DNA of 64,000 nt from Acetobacterium sp965140355 (lineage in GTDB: Bacteria > Bacillota > Clostridia > Eubacteriales > Eubacteriaceae). Positions 26,563 to 35,702 of this stretch are shown in pieces. The first letter of the stretch is position 1. Every line of letters begins with the position of its first letter. Made by a program: the position numbers and the translations under genes. Where the stretch lies: positions 868,001 to 932,000 of the forward strand of contig OZ223194.1 of assembly GCA_965140355.1 (NCBI GenBank). The letters are read 5' to 3'. The notes under the pieces were generated by a model. The model was given only the letters and a program-made list of their open reading frames with translations, did not search any database and had not been told where the DNA came from.

Positions 26563-28839
26563 TAGGAGATCTGTCGCTTTATCAGCCTTAGCCTTAGCCT
26601 CATTGACGAGCTCAGCTTCCTGTTTCAGCTGTTCTTTACATTTATTTCGAGCCTGTGCCCGTTGATTTACTTCTATATTCGATTGCCTTGCCAACTCTCT
26701 GTTTCTTGCAGCTTGATTTTTATATAAATTTTTGCTGTTTTCATGCTTTGCCAATTCTGTCCCAGCTGTTTTTTGTTTGCTGACACTCGTTTTTAAATCG
26801 CCATGAGCTTTCCCTAGTTTTTGCTTAAAAGTATCCGTTTTGCCATTGACTTTTTTACTTAAAAAACTATTCTTGAGATTATTTCCCATTTCCTCACTGC
26901 CCCCCCCCCAAGTTTTCTTTAGAGTTGTTCCTAGATTGTCTCCTGATTTTAACGCGGCATTGCCAGCCTCAGCGCCTTTCACCGCTGAGCCGAATCCCCA
27001 CCCCCACATTTCATCCTTAACTGCGATGGTTGCAACTTTAACCATTGCCCCCCAGTAGGAATCTCCACCGACAGCCACATAGTCATTCACCCCATATAAA
27101 CCCTTACTAACAATAAAAGCACCTTCCACGGCCACCGCGGCCGGCAATGCCACAGTGGCTGCCGCAGCAATAACAGCTGACTGCAGCACACCAACCCAAA
27201 AGCCATCGCCTCGGCCGATCTCTTCGTCCGTTAATTTTGCCATATCAACAAGACTCTGCCCAAAAGTGTAATTTTCGGGTAATTCACCCTGACCAATGGT
27301 TTTTCCGGAAAGGGCATTGGCATACATTTTTGCTGCCTGCTTTAATTTAAGATCGCCTTCGCCATTATAGAATTTATGTTGCATCTTAACAATGGACTCG
27401 ATGCGTTTATACATTGCCTCTTTTGCAAACTCATCATCCAACCCTTCGGCCGCCTTGTACATTTTGTCTTTGAGATTATCCAGTTTTTTTAGTTGCTCAT
27501 TAAGTTCTTTTCGCGCGGTTTCTTCTTGTCGCTGTTTTTCCTGATATTCTTTCTCCAACTGAGCATTACGCTCACGCCAATCATCCAGTCCAGCTGCGGA
27601 TTTTTCCGCTTCCTTGAACTGATCCATACTAAACGGCCTTTTTGAATTAAGCTCAAACGACTCACCCGTTACCGGATCGTATTTGACCCGATACTCCGTT
27701 CCGGTCACCGGATCGACCATTATCTTTGCATCGCTGGGATCTAAACTGTTAATGTATTTTTGTAAACGGGTTTCATAATCATCGCTTTCGTTGGCTGTAT
27801 CCCATCCATCCTCAGTTCTCTTACCGGGAATCAGTTGAAACGGTTGAAATCCTCCGGACATTGATGAAACGATCGCACCAATTAATGAACCGATCATAAT
27901 CGCAATAGCCGGCGGAAAAGATCGTATAATGACTTCCCAGGCACCTTGACCATTGATATAATCGATGAAGGTTCCACCAATTTCTTTACGTCCGCCATCG
28001 TCAGCTAACACTGTGAAAATATCCAGTTGATGCATCATGAACCAACTACCCATAAAAGCAAGAATAAAAACCATCTGTTTGGGAACCGGTTTATTCGAAA
28101 AATATAAAACCAAACCGATGATGAAAAAGACCAGCCAAACCGCATTAAAAATAATCTGAACAGCATCTAAATTGACAATTGATCGACTTATTCCCATGAT
28201 AACCATTGCTATCCCACAGGCTCCCACAATGATACCGATCTCGTGATCACCCATTCTCAGCCCCGGTTTTTTAAGTATGAATACCTTGACATCATTTACT
28301 GCCATTTGCAATAGTTGAATCAGAACACTACCTCTTCCGGTCACAAACGCCACGACCGATGTCATAAGGAGCGAGCCTGCCACCAGCCCGGCAACTCCGG
28401 ATAACAGATTCTCCACTAAAAGTGTACCAGCTAATGCCAAACAAAGAATGGCCTTAAAACGCGTATTGCTGTTTTGAACTCCGGCTATGATTGCTGACGG
28501 TTGACTAAAAACAGCTCCAATAGTTTGTCCGAAATTTCCTCCCTTTCGCACAAAATTAATAATCAGAGGAATGATCGCTCCCGTAATTCCCCATAAAATA
28601 ATAGAACTTAACATCTTCCCGGTTACCGGTATGAAGTTCTTACTCAGCCAGGTATCCGGATTAAATCCATCATTGACATAAGCCATCAGCCAGAAGTTGA
28701 GCACCCATCCCAATAATCCCATTATCAGTGTCATCGGTAAAGTTTTAAATAATTGTCTCGGCATTTTTCTTAAGATCATTCCAATCAATTGCATGGCAGT
28801 CTGAGGCTGTTCGCACACTTGAGTTTGTTGATCAACCAT
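26545..28839 (-). CDS. Giant polytopic membrane protein with coiled-coil tail
   Basis: 764 residues as read. Seven or so membrane helices fill residues 30-310. A soluble linker holds a doubled PVTG element (MVDPVTGTEYRVKYDPVTGES), followed by a coiled coil (about 405-470), an Ala/Gly-rich hydrophobic stretch (about 550-640) and a second coiled coil to the end. AAAGGAGGG precedes the ATG, and the gene begins 1 bp after the ABC ATPase. It is therefore in the same operon and probably belongs to the same machine. Function unknown. The true C-terminus is probably the next frame (single-base frameshift). Full length would be near 890 residues. Confidence 0.75.
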   Translation of the reverse strand: MVDQQTQVCEQPQTAMQLIGMILRKMPRQLFKTLPMTLIMGLLGWVLNFWLMAYVNDGFNPDTWLSKNFIPVTGKMLSSIILWGITGAIIPLIINFVRKGGNFGQTIGAVFSQPSAIIAGVQNSNTRFKAILCLALAGTLLVENLLSGVAGLVAGSLLMTSVVAFVTGRGSVLIQLLQMAVNDVKVFILKKPGLRMGDHEIGIIVGACGIAMVIMGISRSIVNLDAVQIIFNAVWLVFFIIGLVLYFSNKPVPKQMVFILAFMGSWFMMHQLDIFTVLADDGGRKEIGGTFIDYINGQGAWEVIIRSFPPAIAIMIGSLIGAIVSSMSGGFQPFQLIPGKRTEDGWDTANESDDYETRLQKYINSLDPSDAKIMVDPVTGTEYRVKYDPVTGESFELNSKRPFSMDQFKEAEKSAAGLDDWRERNAQLEKEYQEKQRQEETARKELNEQLKKLDNLKDKMYKAAEGLDDEFAKEAMYKRIESIVKMQHKFYNGEGDLKLKQAAKMYANALSGKTIGQGELPENYTFGQSLVDMAKLTDEEIGRGDGFWVGVLQSAVIAAAATVALPAAVAVEGAFIVSKGLYGVNDYVAVGGDSYWGAMVKVATIAVKDEMWGWGFGSAVKGAEAGNAALKSGDNLGTTLKKTWGGGSEEMGNNLKNSFLSKKVNGKTDTFKQKLGKAHGDLKTSVSKQKTAGTELAKHENSKNLYKNQAARNRELARQSNIEVNQRAQARNKCKEQLKQEAELVNEAKAKADKATDLLDKGKI

Positions 28840-28840
28840 T

Positions 28841-29941
28841 TTAGACCCTCCTTTTACCGTTTTTATAAAATATATGCATCACTTCTGGATCAAAACAAAA
28901 TGAAATCGGACTTTCAGGTCTCAAATCACGTTCCATTTGCGTTTTAATGGTCACTGTCTGGTCACCGCTTTTAACATGCAGAATAGTTTTCGAACCCAGC
29001 CATTCACAAAATTCAACAATCCCATCAATGCCTTGTCCGTCGCCGATGTTACATATCCTGATGTGCTCTGGCCGAACTCCCACAAACACCTCTTCGGATA
29101 TGTTATTCTCCTCATCTATGCCAGGTTGTTTTCTTGATGGCAGGCTAAACGTCTTGCCGAAAATCGTTATCTCATCGCGATTATTTTTTTTATCAAACCA
29201 ACCATTTTCAAAAATATTCATGGGGTGATTGCCCATAAAACCAGCCACAAACAAATTAGCAGGTTCTTCATAGATTTCTCTCGCCGTTCCCACCTGTTCA
29301 ACACGACCCTTATTCAACACCACAATGCGATCGCCCAGTATCATGGCCTCTTCCTGATCGTGGGTCACATAAATGCAGGTAGTATTAATCCGATTTCTAA
29401 GCGCCCTAAGTTCAATACGCATCTGATCTCTCAGTCGGACATCCAGATTGGACAGGGGTTCGTCCATCAGCAATATCCGGGGTTCTCTTGCGATCGCCCG
29501 AGCAATGGCTACCCGTTGGCGTTGTCCCCCGGAAAGTTCACCTGGTTTTCGATTAAGATAACTTTCAATCCCCAGCATCACTGCTGTTTCTTGAATCTTT
29601 TCAGATAATTTGCTTTTATTTCCTTTTCCTTCACAACATCCAAAGGCAATGTTCTGATAAACCGTCATCTGTGGATATAAGGCGTAATTTTGAAAAACCA
29701 TCCCAATCCCCCGATTCCGGGGAGACACTGCTGATGCGTCTTTGCCATCAATAAACAAACTTCCGGATGACATATCGGTTAACCCGGCAATAATGCGCAG
29801 TATTGTTGTTTTTCCCGATCCTGACGGACCTACCAAAACGATAAACTCCTTGTCCTGAATCGCAATCGTTACCGCATCGATCGCTGTTTTTTTACCTTTT
29901 GAGTAACATTTAGTAATATTTTCCAATTCAATATTACTCAT
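28841..29941 (-). CDS. ABC transporter ATPase, iron/sugar type with TOBE domain
   Basis: 366 residues. Walker A GPSGSGKTT, signature LSGGQRQRVAIARA, Walker B ILLMDEPLSNLD and the switch histidine in YVTHDQEEA are intact. The C-terminal 120 residues form a TOBE-like domain typical of FbpC/PotA/MalK ATPases. It powers import by the permease genes upstream. Its start lies 1 bp after the propeller gene, and a giant membrane protein follows directly. The substrate is not deducible from the ATPase. Confidence 0.93.
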   Translation of the reverse strand: MSNIELENITKCYSKGKKTAIDAVTIAIQDKEFIVLVGPSGSGKTTILRIIAGLTDMSSGSLFIDGKDASAVSPRNRGIGMVFQNYALYPQMTVYQNIAFGCCEGKGNKSKLSEKIQETAVMLGIESYLNRKPGELSGGQRQRVAIARAIAREPRILLMDEPLSNLDVRLRDQMRIELRALRNRINTTCIYVTHDQEEAMILGDRIVVLNKGRVEQVGTAREIYEEPANLFVAGFMGNHPMNIFENGWFDKKNNRDEITIFGKTFSLPSRKQPGIDEENNISEEVFVGVRPEHIRICNIGDGQGIDGIVEFCEWLGSKTILHVKSGDQTVTIKTQMERDLRPESPISFCFDPEVMHIFYKNGKRRV

Positions 29942-29942
29942 T

Positions 29943-30965
29943 TTACACCGTCCCCTGATCTATTCGTGTCAACCCTTTTAAAGTCCCAATCCAGTAATTG
30001 CCATCTTTATCCTCGGTAATTGATTTTACCTCATTTTGCGACAACCCGGTTTTATCTGAAAGATTTATTACTGTTTCATTATCCATGAGTGTCAGCCCAT
30101 CGTATTCTGAACCAACCCAAAGACGTCCTTGCTTGTCTTCATAAAGGAAGCGTACCTTTTCCCCGGCCAATCCACTTGCTTTTGTCAGCCTGGAACAGGG
30201 TGTCCATTTGTCATTTTCACATCTAAAGACCGTTGCTCCACCGTATTTATATAGACCGCCACCGACAACCACGGTCTTATCCTGACGATTAATAATGGTC
30301 GTAATATTGGCGTGTAATAAGGCATCCCCGGTGGTGAAATATTGCCAAATACCATCGGTTAAAACGCTGATCCCGCCTCTTGGTGCCACGTACGAGCCAA
30401 ACCACATGCCATTTCTTTGATCCTGATGAATCACGTTGACATTATCTGCCAGCAATCCATTTTCACTGTTATATAAGGTATTAATCACAATTCCATTGTC
30501 TATTTCACTCACCGTAATTTCCACCGCTCCACCCCAGGTGCCAAGCCAGAAATGGCCATCTTCCAAAGGATAAACGCATAAAATCCGGTTATCTGGTAGC
30601 CCCTCTGCCTCTGTATAGATTAAGGTTTGCTCTTTTGTGATATGAACCAGTCCGTTATCAGTGCCTGCCCAAAGGCCGGTGTTATCTGTAGCTAAGGAGC
30701 GAACATAGCGGTAATCCCCAATTTCTTTTGTTTCCAATGTCTTTGGATTCACTTTAAAGATTCCGGTAGCCCCACCGGCCCAAAGCGTATCGCCTTCATA
30801 AGCCATCGTGCAGATATCCTGATCGGGAAGCAAAACATGGAAGCCTTCCTTAGGTTTCTCTGCTTCCGCATTTTTAAACAATGCCGATACTGTCATCGTC
30901 AAGGTAATCCCGATGATCAGTATCCCCAAGACTATCATCGCCATTCTAATCCATCGTTTACCCAT
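29943..30965 (-). CDS. Membrane-anchored beta-propeller protein (two-component-regulator propeller repeats)
   Basis: About 340 residues. One N-terminal membrane anchor is followed by repeats of the Reg_prop type: GHFWLGTWGGAVEI, NGMWFGSYV, GRLWVGSEYDGLTLMD, GNYWIGTLKGLTRID. This predicts one extracytoplasmic beta-propeller. Such repeats normally sit in hybrid histidine kinases as sugar sensors; a stand-alone copy inside an ABC operon is unusual. The preferred start is ATG 30965, with GGTGG five bases before it and an 8-base overlap with the permease gene; GTG 30977 is the longer alternative. It may act as a second receptor or sensor for the transporter. Confidence 0.82.
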   Translation of the reverse strand: MGKRWIRMAMIVLGILIIGITLTMTVSALFKNAEAEKPKEGFHVLLPDQDICTMAYEGDTLWAGGATGIFKVNPKTLETKEIGDYRYVRSLATDNTGLWAGTDNGLVHITKEQTLIYTEAEGLPDNRILCVYPLEDGHFWLGTWGGAVEITVSEIDNGIVINTLYNSENGLLADNVNVIHQDQRNGMWFGSYVAPRGGISVLTDGIWQYFTTGDALLHANITTIINRQDKTVVVGGGLYKYGGATVFRCENDKWTPCSRLTKASGLAGEKVRFLYEDKQGRLWVGSEYDGLTLMDNETVINLSDKTGLSQNEVKSITEDKDGNYWIGTLKGLTRIDQGTV

Positions 30966-31599
30966 TTTTTCCACCACCTAACAGCTTAAATAACACAATC
31001 AACACTAACGAAATGATAAAAACCATAAAGAGGCAAAGTACCGCCACCACATCAGAAGACCCATAATGGAGATAATTGTATATTTTAATCGTAAGGGTCT
31101 GATACCCCGGAGGCATAATCAATAGTGTCACCCCAAATTCCCCCATTGATAAGGCAAAGACGATCAGCATCGCCGCTAACCATTTTCTTCCGCTGAGCTG
31201 TGCGATACAGATAATCGCCTTAAATAAACCAGGCCAATGAACCTGGATATTATCCAGAAGACTTCGATCCAATGAGGCCATCGCAACCGAAAAAATAATG
31301 GCCTCAATAAAGGTATACTTTGCTACCAAGGCCACTACCGGCATCAATGAACTCCGATAGACAATACTCAATAATGGTGTGTTCCACATTCGAATCAAGG
31401 ATAACCCCAGTACCGGACCGGGAATAATAAAAGGCACTGCCGCCAGTCCAAGTACCCAATATCCCGCCTTAGAGCGATAAAAAAGCCCAGCGAAAAGCAT
31501 CGCCGGTATAAAACTAACCCCCGCTGCCAATACACTTATCAGCATTCCATAAAATATTTCTGCAAAGGAATCGAAGAGAACCCCCAAATATCCGTGCAT
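30958..31599 (-). CDS. ABC permease, C-terminal half of an Fbp-type two-domain permease
   Basis: 213 residues with five or six membrane helices and a binding-protein-dependent transport fold. The EAA-like loop is degenerate. Fbp/Thi-type permeases are normally one protein of about 540 residues with two such halves. Here the halves are in different frames with a 61-bp overlap. No convincing ribosome site precedes the ATG at 31599, so a frameshift in the overlap is likely. If real as a separate gene, the two halves would form a heterodimer. Confidence 0.75.
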   Translation of the reverse strand: MHGYLGVLFDSFAEIFYGMLISVLAAGVSFIPAMLFAGLFYRSKAGYWVLGLAAVPFIIPGPVLGLSLIRMWNTPLLSIVYRSSLMPVVALVAKYTFIEAIIFSVAMASLDRSLLDNIQVHWPGLFKAIICIAQLSGRKWLAAMLIVFALSMGEFGVTLLIMPPGYQTLTIKIYNYLHYGSSDVVAVLCLFMVFIISLVLIVLFKLLGGGKNG

Positions 31600-32516
31600 T
31601 CGGACGCTGCATAAATAAGATTGCCTAGCGGAACCAGAATAAATAACCCCGTGATCACTATCCCGACAATGGCCAGCAAGATCATCAACTTTGACTCTCT
31701 AAACGGATTAAAGCCAACCGTCATCCCCAGAGAAAAATCACTTTTCAAAATATATCGACTAAATACTGCCAGAACTGCCAAACAAACAACCAGCAACGGC
31801 AATCCGTTATAAAACACCTCATAAACGGTCATTCCCGCTGAAAACTGGGAGAAAAGCTCCAATGCATAACTGTTCACGCCAAAAACTGAAGTGATGCTAT
31901 AATCGTTGATGTTCACTAGAAAAACAAAAAGCGATCCCACTACCAGGCCCGGCTGCAAGTATGGCATATAAATTTTCAAAAACGCTTTTTGTCCCGGGCC
32001 ATCCAGTCTTACCATATCCTGAATTTCAGGTGGAATACTTAATAAAGATCCCAGGGTAAGTCCTGCACTCACCGGTAGCGAAGCAAAAGCCATCGTTAAA
32101 ACAACCGCAAAAACGCCTTTAAAATTAAACACCGTGCCCATCAAACCATTAATAACTTCAGCAATGGCATCGGCAAAAAATATCCACGATTGCACATGAA
32201 TAAAGGCTGGCATCAGGATTAATGTTAGTAAAATAATTGCTATTTTATCCGCAGATCCAGGACATGCAAACCATATCCCAATCGCAACCAATAGCCCTAA
32301 GAATGCACATAAAACAGTTGCCCCAAGCGTGATCGCCAGACTGCTCACGAACAGACTGCTATTGAAGGTAAAGAAAAGCGACTCCTTTTGCTGTAATAGC
32401 GCATTCCCGAAGCCTATTGCTAGATAAATAACCGGGGCAATTGTCCCCAGTAATAAAATAACTACAGCCACTACCCTAAGCCCTTTTCTCACACCCGAAA
32501 TCTGCAAGTGTTTCAC
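31539..32516 (-). CDS. ABC permease, N-terminal half of an Fbp-type two-domain permease
   Basis: 325 residues. About seven membrane helices; the EAA-type loop is the segment IQDMVRLDGPGQKAFLKIYMP near residue 165-185. The seventh helix (ILLAIVGIVITGLFILVPLG) is the first helix expected for the second half of a fused permease, so the coding frame breaks just after it. The start is GTG, 3 bp after the lipoprotein stop. Partner of the 213-residue frame downstream. Confidence 0.8.
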   Translation of the reverse strand: MKHLQISGVRKGLRVVAVVILLLGTIAPVIYLAIGFGNALLQQKESLFFTFNSSLFVSSLAITLGATVLCAFLGLLVAIGIWFACPGSADKIAIILLTLILMPAFIHVQSWIFFADAIAEVINGLMGTVFNFKGVFAVVLTMAFASLPVSAGLTLGSLLSIPPEIQDMVRLDGPGQKAFLKIYMPYLQPGLVVGSLFVFLVNINDYSITSVFGVNSYALELFSQFSAGMTVYEVFYNGLPLLVVCLAVLAVFSRYILKSDFSLGMTVGFNPFRESKLMILLAIVGIVITGLFILVPLGNLIYAASECTDIWGFSSIPLQKYFMEC

Positions 32517-32519
32517 CTC

Positions 32520-33557
32520 TTAACGCACAAAAATATCAGTCATATCAGCTGTTGCCTTTGCCAGCATGTCATAAGCCTTATTAAAATCAACTTCCATCAT
32601 TTTTATATCAGAACTATTAATCTCAGCTACAGGGGTAACCTCTTGATGAACCGGAACCTGAATCCATCCATCATCCACCAGTAATTGTTCGGTTGAAGCC
32701 GACAGCAGATATTCTATAAACACCGTTGCATTATCACCATTAGGTCCGTTTTTAACCCGGGCTACGGTATTTGGAATCACCATAGTACCGCTGTCATTTT
32801 CTCCCTGATCCAAAAACATGATTCCCAAATCAGGATTTTCCTTCATTTCCGATAAAGCGTCATCCGTATCCGTCAGGCCATCAGACAGTTTTTTCTGGCT
32901 GACAAAATCTTTTACCACACTGTTTCCATCCACTACCTGAATGTCAGCATCTTTTAGGGCCTGATAATAAGCCTTCGCTTTCTCTTCACCCCAATAGGCG
33001 TAAAGAACAGCGGCCTGGGTATTGGTCGTCCCAAAAACGGGATAGGCCATCCCAGTCTCCTTGACCATCGCCGAAGCTGGAATTTCAGCCATGGTCTGAG
33101 GACAATCCGCTGACGAAACCAGTGTTTTATTATAAATCAAGACCCGGGCCCGTCCGCCAAAGGCAAACCAGCAATTTTGTGAATCCACAAAGGTCGATGG
33201 CAACTCTATCGCTTCCTTAATAACCACCGGTTCAAAAACCCCTTTTTCCTTTAAATCAATGGTCTTAAGAATTTCACCATTCCAAAAAACATCGGCCTGG
33301 GGAGCATCCATTTCATGGACAAGACGGTTACTAAGACCCACGGTTTTATTGGCTTCGATGTCGTAAACCGCTTTAACCTGAATGCCGTATTGATCTTCAA
33401 ACTTCTTAAATATTTTTTCAGAATATACCTGATCCACCGAGGTATATACGACTACCTCACCTTTGCTTTGCCATCGCTGACTGCTACACCCTGCCAAAAC
33501 TGCGATGGTCGCAACTATCACCATTATCAAGCATGACAGTCTCATTTTTTTATTCAT
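32520..33557 (-). CDS. Extracellular solute-binding lipoprotein, Fbp/Thi type
   Basis: About 345 residues. The start chosen is ATG 33557, since it gives a proper lipoprotein signal (MNKKMRLSCLIM, lipobox VLAGC). The mature part has the VVVYTSVDQVYSEKI and ADVFWNGEI stretches of the family 1/8 binding proteins that carry iron(III), thiamine, phosphonate or 2-aminoethylphosphonate. The ligand cannot be assigned; the iron-binding tyrosine pair of FbpA is not obvious. First gene of the importer operon. The 32 bases around its start (33550-33581) recur exactly at 37918-37949. Confidence 0.87.
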   Translation of the reverse strand: MNKKMRLSCLIMVIVATIAVLAGCSSQRWQSKGEVVVYTSVDQVYSEKIFKKFEDQYGIQVKAVYDIEANKTVGLSNRLVHEMDAPQADVFWNGEILKTIDLKEKGVFEPVVIKEAIELPSTFVDSQNCWFAFGGRARVLIYNKTLVSSADCPQTMAEIPASAMVKETGMAYPVFGTTNTQAAVLYAYWGEEKAKAYYQALKDADIQVVDGNSVVKDFVSQKKLSDGLTDTDDALSEMKENPDLGIMFLDQGENDSGTMVIPNTVARVKNGPNGDNATVFIEYLLSASTEQLLVDDGWIQVPVHQEVTPVAEINSSDIKMMEVDFNKAYDMLAKATADMTDIFVR

Positions 33558-33696
33558 TTTTAAAAACGCCCCTTCGTATTTACCCACGCCCAAAACATGT
33601 CTTTTGAATATCCAAGCTCGTCCCTCTATAAGTTTTAGCAAACGTTTACATCAAGTCGAATTAATCCGTTCCGCATTGATCATAAATCCGGGATTA

Positions 33697-34140
33697 TTAA
33701 TAATAATATGCACTGCCCATCATCGCTGCCATCATTGCTCCAATGATACTGCTAAAAATGATTCCGATAACAAACGCAATAACCATCATGATCAGATATG
33801 CCCGGGCAAAATTCTTTTTGTTGGGGCCGGTTTCACTGCTAAATCCCCAGATAAAAAGCATCACAATCCCCACAATGGGAATAGCCATAATCAAAAACAT
33901 AATGATATATTGACCCATACTGATCAGATCCACATCATTGCCAACCTTTCCCGGCGAGGCAGGATTAGATGACCGTTCGACTTTCTCAACCGGTGGCAGT
34001 TCCACTCGTCTGGCCGGCTGATAATTTTGTCCGCTGTCTGTTAACTGCTCCTTGCTCGCTGATGCCGTTTGCTTTGCTCCGCAATGCGTACAAAAAACGG
34101 CATCATCCGGAATTTTTTCACCACAATTTCCACAAAACAT
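33697..34140 (-). CDS. Zinc-ribbon membrane protein, unknown function
   Basis: 147 residues. The zinc ribbon MFCGNCGEKIPDDAVFCTHCG is at the very start. A proline-rich linker follows, then two membrane helices (about 72-100 and 112-143) ending in a Met/Ala-rich tail. TAAGGAGG precedes the ATG. It is the most upstream member of the zinc-ribbon/ABC cluster; the IS110 element is inserted close to its promoter side. Function unknown. Confidence 0.75.
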   Translation of the reverse strand: MFCGNCGEKIPDDAVFCTHCGAKQTASASKEQLTDSGQNYQPARRVELPPVEKVERSSNPASPGKVGNDVDLISMGQYIIMFLIMAIPIVGIVMLFIWGFSSETGPNKKNFARAYLIMMVIAFVIGIIFSSIIGAMMAAMMGSAYYY

Positions 34141-34200
34141 CGTATTTCCTCCTTACTACTACAATATATTTATGGTCATAGTACCTAACAACCAGTTAGG

Positions 34201-34425
34201 ACATTATCCATCTTGTTGCTTAAGCTGTTAGAATGTAAGAGCAATAGGTATATCGTCTGCCTTTCTTGGACTTTGCGTCCGTAAAAAAGACTGATAACCG
34301 GCTCCTCATTCGCAGCGTTCGTTTTATGCAGGTTGAACTGCTGTCCCACAGTACGTTCGTGTCACACCACAGTAGATTGAATAGGCAATGAGTAAAACTG
34401 GTATTTATCCATTGCAATAATTTTA
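34201..34425 (+). ncRNA. Candidate bridge RNA region of the IS110 element
   Basis: Members of the IS110 group encode a guide-like bridge RNA between the left end and the transposase gene. This region has the right place and size, no open frame, and several stems: GGAC/GTCC near 34268-34281; a stem with an internal loop, GAAC..CTGT (34335-34344) with ACAG..GTTC (34348-34358); and GCAATG/CATTGC (34385-34390, 34410-34415). Loop sequences were not matched to a donor or target, so this is positional inference. Confidence 0.5.
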
Positions 34426-34440
34426 AGGAGTGACAAATTT

Positions 34441-35646
34441 ATGAACATGAACGCAGTAGGTATTGATGTTTCTAAGGGCAAAAGCATGATCGCTATTATC
34501 CGCCCGTATGGTGAGATTGTTTCTTTGCCTTTTGAGATTCGCCACACTTCCAATGAAATCAGTTCTCTCATCGCTCAGATCCAATCCATTGACGGCGAAT
34601 CCCGCATCGTTATGGAGCACACGGGTCGTTATTATGAACCACTGGCACGTGAGCTTTCTCAGGCAAATCTTTTTGTGAGTGCCATAAATCCTAAGCTTAT
34701 TAAAGATTTCGGTGACACTTCTCTACGCAAAGTTAAATCTGATAAAGCAGATGCCATAAAAATAGCGCGTTATGCTCTTGACAGTTGGAATGATTTGAAA
34801 CAGTATAGTCTTATGGATGAAATACGTAATCAGTTAAAAACAATGAACCGTCAGTTTGGTTTTTACATGAAACACAAAACGGCTATGAAAAATAACTTTA
34901 TCGCGATACTTGATCAAACCTATCCGGGTGTTAATACTTACTTCAACAGCCCTGCGCGTGATGATGGCAGCCAGAAATGGGTTGATTTTGCTTCTGCATA
35001 CTGGCATGTAGACTGTGTTCTTAAAATGTCTCTTACTGCTTTCACCGACCATTATCAGAAATGGTGTAAGCGAAATAAGTACAACTTCAGTCAACTAAAA
35101 GCTGAAGAAATCTATGGAGCAGCTAAGGAACTTGTTCCTGTACTTCCTAAAGATCATTTGACCAAACTCATTGTGAAACAAGCGGTCGATCAATTAAACA
35201 TTACTTCCAAAACTGTAGAATCACTTCGTACTCTGATGAATGAAACTGCATCCAAACTTCCTGAATACTCAATCGTCATGGGAATGAAAGGTGTTGGATC
35301 ATCTCTTGGCCCTCAGTTGATTGCTGAAATCGGCGATGTTACACGGTTTACACATAAGGGGGCTCTTACTGCTTTTGCAGGCGTTGATCCAGGGGTTAAC
35401 CAATCTGGAACCTATGAACAAAAAAGTGTCCATACTTCCAAAAGAGGTTCTTCGTCTTTGCGTAAAACGTTGTTTCAGGTCATGGATGCTCTTATCAAGA
35501 CCAAGCCACAGGATGATGCTGTTTATCAGTTTCTCGATAAGAAACGTGCCCAAGGCAAGCCTTACTATGTCTACATGACCGCAGGCGCTAATAAGTTTTT
35601 GCGTATCTACTATGGTCGAGTAAAAGAATACCTGCTATCTCTTTAA
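34441..35646 (+). CDS. IS110-family transposase (bridge recombinase type)
   Basis: 401 residues. The N-terminal RuvC-like DEDD domain shows GIDVSKGK (D), VMEHTGRYYEP (E) and KSDKADAIKIA (two D). The C-terminal Tnp_20 domain shows GVGSSLGPQLIAEIGD and the serine region QSGTYEQKSVHTSKRGSS. It is full length, with no frameshift, so the element may be active. AAGGAG lies ten bases before the ATG. It separates the zinc-ribbon/ABC island from the fragment-rich region to its right. Confidence 0.95.
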   Translation: MNMNAVGIDVSKGKSMIAIIRPYGEIVSLPFEIRHTSNEISSLIAQIQSIDGESRIVMEHTGRYYEPLARELSQANLFVSAINPKLIKDFGDTSLRKVKSDKADAIKIARYALDSWNDLKQYSLMDEIRNQLKTMNRQFGFYMKHKTAMKNNFIAILDQTYPGVNTYFNSPARDDGSQKWVDFASAYWHVDCVLKMSLTAFTDHYQKWCKRNKYNFSQLKAEEIYGAAKELVPVLPKDHLTKLIVKQAVDQLNITSKTVESLRTLMNETASKLPEYSIVMGMKGVGSSLGPQLIAEIGDVTRFTHKGALTAFAGVDPGVNQSGTYEQKSVHTSKRGSSSLRKTLFQVMDALIKTKPQDDAVYQFLDKKRAQGKPYYVYMTAGANKFLRIYYGRVKEYLLSL

Positions 35647-35675
35647 TAACACTCACCACAAATATCCTTATCTTC

Positions 35676-35702
35676 AGACCAACGATATTTGCTGGTCTTT
35701 TT
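35676..35702 (+). terminator. Terminator at the right end of the IS110 element
   Basis: Stem AGACCA/TGGTCT (35676-35681, 35693-35698) followed by TTTTT. Confidence 0.65.

Noticed and set aside
33505..33972. 155-codon plus-strand frame rich in His and Asn
   Set aside because: Antisense to the zinc-ribbon protein and the lipoprotein start; no ribosome site.
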